25,346 nucleotides of DNA from Candidatus Shapirobacteria bacterium (GTDB lineage Bacteria; Patescibacteriota; Microgenomatia; UBA12405): contig JAQVQI010000005.1 in assembly GCA_028701645.1 (NCBI GenBank), positions 1 to 25,346 of the forward strand, given 5' to 3'. The notes beneath the pieces are model-generated. The model worked only from the letters and a program-made list of their open reading frames with translations. It searched no databases and was not told the origin of the DNA. How positions within the stretch are numbered: position 1 is the first letter of the stretch; each line of letters starts with the position of its first letter. Positions 20,030 through 25,346 of this stretch are shown in pieces. The position numbers were made by a program, and so were the translations under genes.

Positions 20030-21418
20030 ATGAATCACATGAAAAAGACTTACCGTAATTTTTGGATTATCTTAACTATTACCATTATTACTATATTAAT
20101 AAACTTCCCAAAAGTATTACCAATTAAAATTAATTTAGGTAAGGTTAATTGGGAACATACTTTTTATCGTCCTAGTTTAAATTTTAGTTTGGGCAATTTT
20201 AATTTTAATAAAAATATTGATTTAAAATATGGTCTCGATTTGGCTGGGGGTGTATCTCTAACATTTAACATCGATACCAACAATGTACAACCAGAAAATC
20301 TTTCTTCGGCTTTAGAATCATTAAAAAATAATATTGAAAGAAGAATAAATTTGTTTGGTGTTAGTGAAACTAATGTTCAGATTAACAAAGAACAAAATCA
20401 GTATCGACTAAAAGTCGAACTACCAGGGGTCGCTGATGTTTCAGATGCTATCAAATTAATCGGTACAACCGCCCAATTATCCTTCAAAGGTGAAGTCGAA
20501 TTGCCTCCAGAAGCGACCGAATCGGCTACTTTTAACGATGTTTTTTCTAAAGACACCGGTCTTAATGGTTCTCATTTGAGTCGATCGTTGGTTCAAATCA
20601 ACCCAAATGACTCTAAACCTGAAATTGCTCTCGAATTTAACGAAGAGGGAACTAAACTATTTGCTCAAGCTACCAAAGAATTTCTCAACAAAAGTATTGC
20701 AATATTTTTAGATGATAACCCTGTTCCAATTACTTATCCTACTGTTCAATCAGTAATTACCGAAGGTAAGGCTGTAATCAGCGGAAATTTTGATGCTAAA
20801 TCTGCCAAAGAATTGTCAGTTCAATTAAATGCCGGTGCCTTACCCTTGCCGATTTCCCTTATTCAACCATCAAAAATTGGTGCCACTCTTGGTCAGGATT
20901 CATTAAACAAAGGTTTATTTGCTGGCATTGTCGGTTTGATTATAGTTTCTTTATTTATGATTGCCAGCTACGGTAAACTTGGATTAATTGCTGATATCGG
21001 TTTAATTATTTATGGATTAATTACTCTGACTCTTTATCGTCTAATTCCAGTCACTCTAACTTTCCCCGGAATTGTTGGATTTATATTATCCATTGGTATG
21101 GCTGTTGATAGTAATATTTTAATTTTTGAAAGAGTTAAAGAAGAGGCTCGTCGTGGACGTGATTGGAACGTGGCTCTGGAAACCAGCTTTGGTCGAGCCT
21201 GGGATTCAATTAAAGATGCCAACACCTGTGCCATTATTACTGGACTTATATTATTTAATCCTTTTAATTGGTCGTTTTTAAGTACTTCAGGTATGATTCG
21301 AGGTTTTGCTGTTACCTTGCTCTTGGGAATATTTGTCGGCATCTTTACCGGAGTTTTTGTTACTCGAAATCTTTTGCGAGTCTTTGCCAAAGAAAAAATA
21401 TCTAAAAAAATAAAATAA
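20030..21418 (+). CDS. secD: Protein translocase subunit SecD
   Basis: Uses proton motive force to pull substrates out of SecYEG on the outer side. The 462 residues have an N-terminal membrane segment (~13-30), the signature DLKYGLDLAGGVSLTF at ~65-80, the large periplasmic-like P1 domain, and five C-terminal membrane segments. RND-type motifs are VGFILSIGMAVDSNILIFERVKEE and FGRAWDSIKDANTCAIITG. A second in-frame ATG at 20039 is an equally good start; there is no Shine-Dalgarno for either. secF follows after a 46-base G-poor spacer. The yajC gene is not adjacent. Confidence 0.95.
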   Translation: MNHMKKTYRNFWIILTITIITILINFPKVLPIKINLGKVNWEHTFYRPSLNFSLGNFNFNKNIDLKYGLDLAGGVSLTFNIDTNNVQPENLSSALESLKNNIERRINLFGVSETNVQINKEQNQYRLKVELPGVADVSDAIKLIGTTAQLSFKGEVELPPEATESATFNDVFSKDTGLNGSHLSRSLVQINPNDSKPEIALEFNEEGTKLFAQATKEFLNKSIAIFLDDNPVPITYPTVQSVITEGKAVISGNFDAKSAKELSVQLNAGALPLPISLIQPSKIGATLGQDSLNKGLFAGIVGLIIVSLFMIASYGKLGLIADIGLIIYGLITLTLYRLIPVTLTFPGIVGFILSIGMAVDSNILIFERVKEEARRGRDWNVALETSFGRAWDSIKDANTCAIITGLILFNPFNWSFLSTSGMIRGFAVTLLLGIFVGIFTGVFVTRNLLRVFAKEKISKKIK

Positions 21419-21464
21419 TTTATTACTATTAAACTAATTATCTAATTATCTAATAAACTAAATC
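21419..21464. repeat. Quasi-tandem TAAT/CTAATTATCTAA spacer
   Basis: Imperfect repeats of CTAATTATCTAAT-type words between secD and secF, almost free of G. Possible TAAACT -10-like word five bases before ATG 21465. Confidence 0.45.
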
Positions 21465-22328
21465 ATGAACATCATGAAGCTTCGCCCACTATTTTTGGTC
21501 ATATCCATAATTTTGCTAACAAGTTCTGTTTTGTCGATAATTTTTTGGGGATTTAAACCATCAATCGATTTTACTGGTGGTGCTGTTTGGGAACTAAATT
21601 CAACCAAAATTAACGAAGATAATTTCAAAGAGGTATTTACCCAAAATCAAATTGAACTAAAAGAGTTTAATAATTTAGGAAACAATAACTATTCGCTTAA
21701 ATTTATAGACGTTACTCTTGCTCAAAAAGAGATACTTAATACTAGCTTAAAAGAAATCGACACTGATATCAAAGAATTAAAATTCGAATCTGTTGGGGCA
21801 ATTTTAGGTCGTGAGTTGCTAAAAAAAACAATTTTTGCCGTTATTCTAACTTCACTTTTCCTTTTTTTGTTTATTGGTCGCCGATTTCGTGATTTTTCTT
21901 TTGGTACTTCGGCCGTTTTGGCCATGCTTCACGATACTTTAATTTTAATGGGCAGCTTTTCAGTTTTGGGTCACTTTTTTGGGGCCCAATTAGATTCTTT
22001 ATTTGTTACCGCCATACTTACAACTCTCTCTTCATCTGTTCATGATACTGTTGTTACCTTTGACCGGATTAGAGAGTTAAAAAAACAAACATATCAACTA
22101 GATTGGGTAAAACTCTCGAACCAAGCCGTAACTGAGACTTTAACTCGCTCAATAAATAATTCTATGACCATTATTTTTATGTTAACTTCCTTAGTTTTTC
22201 TTGGAGGTGATACTACTCGCTGGTTTGCCACAGCTCTTCTTATTGGTGTAATTTGTGGAACCTATTCATCAATCGGTGTAGCCATTCCTCTAGTTATCTT
22301 TTTTAAAAAACATTTAAAAAAGAAATAA
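21465..22328 (+). CDS. secF: Protein translocase subunit SecF
   Basis: Partner of SecD. The 287 residues contain the N-terminal membrane segment (~8-30), SIDFTGGAVWEL at ~35-46, the small P4 domain, and five C-terminal membrane segments with AMLHDTLILMG and SSVHDTVVTFDRIRELKKQ. In the latter the usual SxNDT is SVHDT. The last residues are KKHLKKK, a cytoplasmic basic tail. A second in-frame ATG lies at 21474. No Shine-Dalgarno. Length is typical. Confidence 0.95.
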   Translation: MNIMKLRPLFLVISIILLTSSVLSIIFWGFKPSIDFTGGAVWELNSTKINEDNFKEVFTQNQIELKEFNNLGNNNYSLKFIDVTLAQKEILNTSLKEIDTDIKELKFESVGAILGRELLKKTIFAVILTSLFLFLFIGRRFRDFSFGTSAVLAMLHDTLILMGSFSVLGHFFGAQLDSLFVTAILTTLSSSVHDTVVTFDRIRELKKQTYQLDWVKLSNQAVTETLTRSINNSMTIIFMLTSLVFLGGDTTRWFATALLIGVICGTYSSIGVAIPLVIFFKKHLKKK

Positions 22329-22388
22329 AATAACCTAAATTTTGCACATCAGCGTTTTAAGTATTAATTTATTTTTAAATAAGTAATA

Positions 22389-22432
22389 CGTCATTGCGAG
22401 AAGCAGTTATCAGAAGCGACGAAGCAATCTCG
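22389..22432. repeat. CATTGCGAG...GACGAAGCAATCTCG dispersed repeat
   Basis: CGTCATTGCGAGAAGC, a nine-base centre, AAGCGACGAAGCAATCTCG. It is a recognisable member of a short repeat found in many unrelated bacterial genomes (the CATTGCGAG/GAAGCAATCTCG type). ATTGC and GCAAT can pair. It is in the 149-base gap between secF and cca, where no gene is seen. Confidence 0.75.
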
Positions 22433-22477
22433 TTGGAATTATTACAATCTTTAATTCTTTTTTCTTATTTTAGGGGA

Positions 22478-23851
22478 TTATTTAAACTCTTTAATTTTCT
22501 TTAACAAAATTTCTCTATCATTTAATTCTGGTTTTTCTTCAACTTCCTTAAATATTGCCTCTAAGACCTCACCAACCCTTCTACTTGGACGTATTTTTAA
22601 TATTTCCATTACATCATCACCTTTGATTTTTAAGTCTTTTACTGCAAATGGTTGTTTCTGAACTTCAACTATTCTTTTTTTAAATAGTTCCCAACGCCAA
22701 CTAGTTTCTTTGGCTCCACTCCCAAGTCTGTCCGCTCGTCTCATGGCAATCATTTCGTCAATATAGTCTAAGGTCACATTTCGAATAAACCTTCTGACGG
22801 CTTTATCGGTTTGTGTTTCTTGAACTGTAAACATGTGCCACCTAACTAGCCTAAAAAGCTGATCAAGTTCTTTGTTGGATAATTTTAATCTTTTGCCTAT
22901 ATTTACAGCGATTCTTGATCCATAGACTTCGTGATTATGAAAAGTTCGGCTTCCTTCTTCTCCTCGCATCGATTTTGGTTTCCCGACATCGTGGAGTAAT
23001 GCTGCCAATCTAGTTACTGGATTTTTACTTTCACAATTATCCAAAGTCTTTAAATTATGATTCCAGACATCATCAATATGGTGACCCTTTTGGGTCATAT
23101 TAACACCACTTATTAGCTCGGGCATTAACTCGCCTAATAAGCCAGAATTTCTTAGCAAGTTAACACCTTGTGATGGTTTATCCGAAAGTAGAACTTTAAA
23201 AATTTCATCTCTAATTCTTTCTCCGGCAATATTATTTATTAATTTTGCCTCTTTTTGAATCGATTTTAAAGTATTTTCTTCAATCTCAAACCCTATTTGT
23301 CCTGCAATTCTTATAGCTCTAATTAAACGTAACGCATCTTCTTTAAATCTTTCATCTGGCTTTCCAACGGTTCTGATTAACTTTTTTTCTAAATCTTTTT
23401 GCCCCTCAAACAAATCAATTATTTTAAAATTATCAGTGCTAAAGCCTCCCTTTTTAAGGGAGGGTAGGGTGGGTTTAAAATCAATCGCTATCGCATTAAT
23501 CGTAAAATCTCTTCTTTCTAAATCCTCCTTTAAACTTCTTCCCCACTTAACCTCGTCAGGGTGGCGACTATCGCTATAACCTCTTTCTGTCCTAAAAGTG
23601 GTCACTTCAAAAATTTCCCCATCTTTTCCTAAAATACTTAAAGTTCCAAAATTGTTGTTATAAAAACTATTTTTAGGAAACAGTTTTTTCATCTCTTCGG
23701 GTGGTAAATTAGTTGTAAAATCCCAATCATTTACTTCTCGACCTAGTAAAAGGTCACGACAAGCCCCACCGACGATATAAATCTCAGCCTTATTTTCAAT
23801 AAATTTAGAAATAATTTCTTTTACCTTTTGCGGTATTACAACGTCTTTCAT
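22478..23851 (-). CDS. cca: CCA tRNA nucleotidyltransferase with HD domain
   Basis: Adds or repairs the 3' CCA of tRNAs; the tRNA-Pro in this window lacks an encoded CCA. The 457 residues begin with the class II nucleotidyltransferase head: AEIYIVGGACRDLLLGREVNDWDF (split at VGGACRDLLLGR 27-38 and NDWDF 41-45), then RRDFTINAIAIDF (113-125) and the neck/body motif DERFKEDALRLIRAIRIA (~166-183). An HD domain follows (LAALLHDVGKPKS, NHEVYGSRIA), as in many bacterial CCA enzymes with added phosphohydrolase activity. A 12-residue piece (KPTLPSLKKGGF, 126-137) is encoded by a dispersed repeat inserted in frame in a surface loop. A TAGAAT box lies eight bases before the ATG. Confidence 0.93.
   Translation of the reverse strand: MKDVVIPQKVKEIISKFIENKAEIYIVGGACRDLLLGREVNDWDFTTNLPPEEMKKLFPKNSFYNNNFGTLSILGKDGEIFEVTTFRTERGYSDSRHPDEVKWGRSLKEDLERRDFTINAIAIDFKPTLPSLKKGGFSTDNFKIIDLFEGQKDLEKKLIRTVGKPDERFKEDALRLIRAIRIAGQIGFEIEENTLKSIQKEAKLINNIAGERIRDEIFKVLLSDKPSQGVNLLRNSGLLGELMPELISGVNMTQKGHHIDDVWNHNLKTLDNCESKNPVTRLAALLHDVGKPKSMRGEEGSRTFHNHEVYGSRIAVNIGKRLKLSNKELDQLFRLVRWHMFTVQETQTDKAVRRFIRNVTLDYIDEMIAMRRADRLGSGAKETSWRWELFKKRIVEVQKQPFAVKDLKIKGDDVMEILKIRPSRRVGEVLEAIFKEVEEKPELNDREILLKKIKEFK
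23441..23476. repeat. CTCCCTTTTTAAGGGAGGGTAGGGTGGG repeat inside cca
   Basis: A 36-base (12-codon) unit with the palindrome CCTCCCTT/AAGGGAGG followed by GTAGGGTGGGTTT. A second copy (23887-23923) lies between cca and the RRM gene, with few differences and one extra base. It fits exactly as an in-frame insert in cca, on the same orientation relative to the plus strand. Confidence 0.75.
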
Positions 23852-23859
23852 TCTTTCTT

Positions 23860-23865
23860 ATTCTA
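23860..23865 (-). promoter_or_regulatory. -10 box of cca
   Basis: TAGAAT on the minus strand, eight bases before the ATG at 23851. Consistent with a leaderless or nearly leaderless transcript. No -35 match seen. Confidence 0.4.
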
Positions 23866-23886
23866 CCTTATTTTGAGTTTCCTTTT

Positions 23887-23923
23887 AAGCCCTCCCTTCT
23901 TCAAGGGAGGGTAGTGTGGGTTT
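23887..23923. repeat. Second copy of the cca repeat (intergenic)
   Basis: Same layout as the copy in cca: GCCCTCCCTTCTTCAAGGGA followed by GGGTAGTGTGGGTTT. It sits 35 bases upstream of the cca start codon. About 410 bases separate the two copies. Confidence 0.7.
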
Positions 23924-23933
23924 AATCATCCAA

Positions 23934-23961
23934 AAAACCCTCCGGCTTCCCGGAGGGTTTT
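23934..23961 (-). terminator. Intrinsic terminator of the RRM gene
   Basis: A 12-base-pair stem AAAACCCTCCGG/CCGGAGGGTTTT with a four-base loop (GAAG on the minus strand), followed on the minus strand by a T-run (TTTTTTGG). It is a classic rho-independent terminator, 21 bases after the stop of the RRM gene. The stem sequence resembles that of the HU terminator. Confidence 0.85.
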
Positions 23962-23982
23962 ATAAATCGTTTTTAATTTAAT

Positions 23983-24243
23983 TTATACACGATCTGGCTT
24001 TGGTAAAGCTTCTTTGACAGCGATATTTCTACCCATCTGTTCAGAATTGTTGAGAGCTTCCATAGCTTTAGCCGCATCTTCTTCATTTTCAAATTCTACG
24101 AAACCGAAGCCCTTACTTCTTTTCGAAAATTTATCAATGACTATATTGGCCGATGTAACGGTTCCATGGGCTGAAAAGATAGTGTTCAAATCAGCATCGG
24201 TCATTGCAAAAGGCAAATTGCCTACAAATAATTTTTTTGCCAT
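23983..24243 (-). CDS. RNA-binding protein with one RRM domain
   Basis: 86 residues, a single RNA recognition motif. RNP2 is KLFVGNLPF (4-12) and RNP1 is KGFGFVEFE (44-52); the strand order and the C-terminal IAVKEALPKP complete the fold. The Gly-rich tail found in cyanobacterial Rbp proteins is absent. Such proteins bind single-stranded RNA and in some bacteria respond to cold; the role here is inferred only. The start is MAKKLFVGN, as in homologues. AAGGAG (24261-24266 on the minus strand) is 17 bases from the ATG, longer than usual. It has a strong promoter and its own terminator, so it is a single-gene unit. Confidence 0.9.
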   Translation of the reverse strand: MAKKLFVGNLPFAMTDADLNTIFSAHGTVTSANIVIDKFSKRSKGFGFVEFENEEDAAKAMEALNNSEQMGRNIAVKEALPKPDRV

Positions 24244-24281
24244 GTTGTTTTTTTTAAAAACTCCTTAAATACTTTTTATAA

Positions 24282-24310
24282 AATATAACAGGTTTTAACC
24301 TAATTGTTAA
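24282..24310 (-). promoter_or_regulatory. Promoter of the RRM gene
   Basis: On the minus strand TTAACA, 17-base spacer, TATATT, each matching the consensus at five of six positions, plus an extended -10 TGT. The spacer contains an imperfect palindrome AGGTT-AA-AACCT, a possible operator. The leader is about 30 bases. Confidence 0.6.
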
Positions 24311-24362
24311 AAATTGGCGACTTCTAACAACTAAACAATAGTATATAACAAAATCCAAAAAA

Positions 24363-24372
24363 TGTGTAAAAT
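24363..24372 (+). promoter_or_regulatory. -10 box of recJ
   Basis: TGTG directly before TAAAAT, nine bases before ATG 24382. No -35 match is seen. The transcript would start within a few bases of the start codon. Confidence 0.45.
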
Positions 24373-24381
24373 TGACTACAA

Positions 24382-25346
24382 ATGATAATTATTGACAAAC
24401 ACACCTCTGAAAAAGAATTTATAGATTTACTTTTACATAATCGAAAAATAACTGATGATAAAAAACAAGAATTTTTGTCACCTTCAACACCTCAAACTTT
24501 TAACCCCAAAGATTTTGGAATAAACCCAAACGATTTTAAAAAATCTGTTGACAGGATTAATCAAGCAATAGTCAACAAACAAAACATCCTTATATACGGC
24601 GACTATGATGTTGATGGTATTACTGCTACTGCTATTCTTTGGCAAGTTTTATACCAAAAAGGTGCCAATGTTTTGCCTTTTGTCCCAGACCGTGAAGTCG
24701 ATGGTTATGGGATAAAAGCTAATTCTTTTTTTCGTATCCAAACAAATCAAAAAAAGAATTTTGATCTACTCATTACTGTCGACAATGGAATAGTTGCCCA
24801 AAATGAACTAGAAAAAATAATCGAATCGGGGACTCAAGTTGTAGTTATTGATCATCATGTTGCCAACAAACCTTTACCAAAAAATTTATATAAAGTTCAT
24901 TCCACTTTTACATCTGGTTCGGTCCTCTCCTGGGTAGTAGCTAATCAAATCGATCCTCAGGCTGATTTAGGTTTGGCTGCGCTAGGAGCTGTCGCTGATT
25001 GCGTTTCTTTAAATAACATTAATCGAAATATTGTTTATCATGGGCTTCAATCTTTACGTCTCAATCCAAACCCAGGAATTAAAAAATTAATCCAAATTAG
25101 CGGGGCCAAACAAGATTCTTTGACAACTTATGATCTTGGTTTTGTTTTAGGTCCAAGAATTAACGCTGTCGGCCGTTTATCGAATCCTACCGATGCTCTC
25201 CGTTTATTGTGTAGTCAAAATTCAGCCCAGGCAAATAAATACGTTACTGTTTTAAATGATTACAACAAAGAGCGCCAAGTTATTCAGCAAGATAGTTTAG
25301 TTTTGGCTCAAGAGATTATTAATATTAACAACAAAATTTTATTTGC
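24382..25346 (+). CDS. recJ: Single-stranded-DNA exonuclease RecJ (3' partial)
   Basis: 5'-3' exonuclease on single-stranded DNA in recombination and mismatch or base-excision repair. The first 321 codons are in the window, without a stop. DHH-family motifs: GDYDVDGITA (73-82), FVPDREVDGYGI (100-111), TVDNG (132-136), VIDHH (155-159), GAVADC, and LGPRINAVGRLSNP, the RecJ-specific signature. The conserved Asp and His residues bind two metal ions. The C-terminal DHHA1 and OB domains lie beyond the window. It is divergent from the RRM gene, with about 138 bases between the start codons. Confidence 0.95.
   Translation, partial: MIIIDKHTSEKEFIDLLLHNRKITDDKKQEFLSPSTPQTFNPKDFGINPNDFKKSVDRINQAIVNKQNILIYGDYDVDGITATAILWQVLYQKGANVLPFVPDREVDGYGIKANSFFRIQTNQKKNFDLLITVDNGIVAQNELEKIIESGTQVVVIDHHVANKPLPKNLYKVHSTFTSGSVLSWVVANQIDPQADLGLAALGAVADCVSLNNINRNIVYHGLQSLRLNPNPGIKKLIQISGAKQDSLTTYDLGFVLGPRINAVGRLSNPTDALRLLCSQNSAQANKYVTVLNDYNKERQVIQQDSLVLAQEIININNKILF

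Noticed and set aside
21034..21390. Minus-strand frame of 118 codons opposite secD
   Set aside because: Shadow of the conserved RND-type membrane region of secD; very basic composition typical of antisense translation.
1..25346. CRISPR array, insertion sequence, prophage or defence island
   Set aside because: No regularly spaced direct repeats with unique spacers, transposase, integrase or phage genes were found; the window is a housekeeping region.

Overview
The window is an AT-rich, tightly packed bacterial chromosome segment. Gene order and small gene sizes suggest a Patescibacteria (CPR) genome, most likely Microgenomates; this is inferred from the overall look and not from a marker phylogeny. 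Most features are core housekeeping functions. Neighbouring genes often overlap by 1-8 bases, many start codons sit directly downstream of a -10 box, and several genes stop at TGA, so the code is standard (not the TGA-Gly code of Gracilibacteria/Absconditabacteria).

Layout. Bases 1-6642 hold the end of the spc/alpha ribosomal superoperon: rplO (cut at the left edge), secY, adk, infA, rpmJ, rpsM, rpsK, rpsD, rpoA, rplQ, rplM, rpsI. uppP (lipid carrier recycling) follows. A convergent minus-strand pair comes next: an OB-fold/DEDDy exonuclease and a 51-residue small protein. From 8641 come tRNA-Pro(GGG), recA-recX, rny (RNase Y), an HU-like gene, then a chain nadE, NMN adenylyltransferase, ychF, miaA and an AI-2E family permease. 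From 16953 to 17581 the minus strand carries the RNase P RNA and two very small genes (58 and 37 residues). The plus strand continues with DUF4446 and DUF3048 proteins, a winged-helix/nucleotidyltransferase-like protein, an AbrB-type protein, secD and secF. On the minus strand are cca (tRNA CCA-adding enzyme with HD domain) and an RRM protein; recJ runs off the right edge.

How it fits together: ribosome, transcription and secretion (r-proteins, rpoA, secY, secD, secF), RNA processing (rnpB, rny, miaA, cca, the RRM protein, tRNA-Pro, which lacks an encoded CCA and so depends on cca), recombination and repair (recA, recX, recJ, the exonuclease) and the last two steps of NAD synthesis.

The most interesting signals are not single genes. 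(1) Short dispersed repeats lie in frame inside three housekeeping genes (ychF, miaA, cca), and each has a close copy elsewhere in the window. (2) A recurring extended -10 box (TGN-TAMAAT type) lies 5-10 bases before many start codons, which implies leaderless or near-leaderless mRNAs, while a minority of genes have a clear Shine-Dalgarno sequence. (3) Three small genes (51, 58 and 37 residues) are easy to miss. (4) Several core proteins have altered signature residues: the HU arm, the NMN adenylyltransferase HxGH motif, MiaA and UppP.
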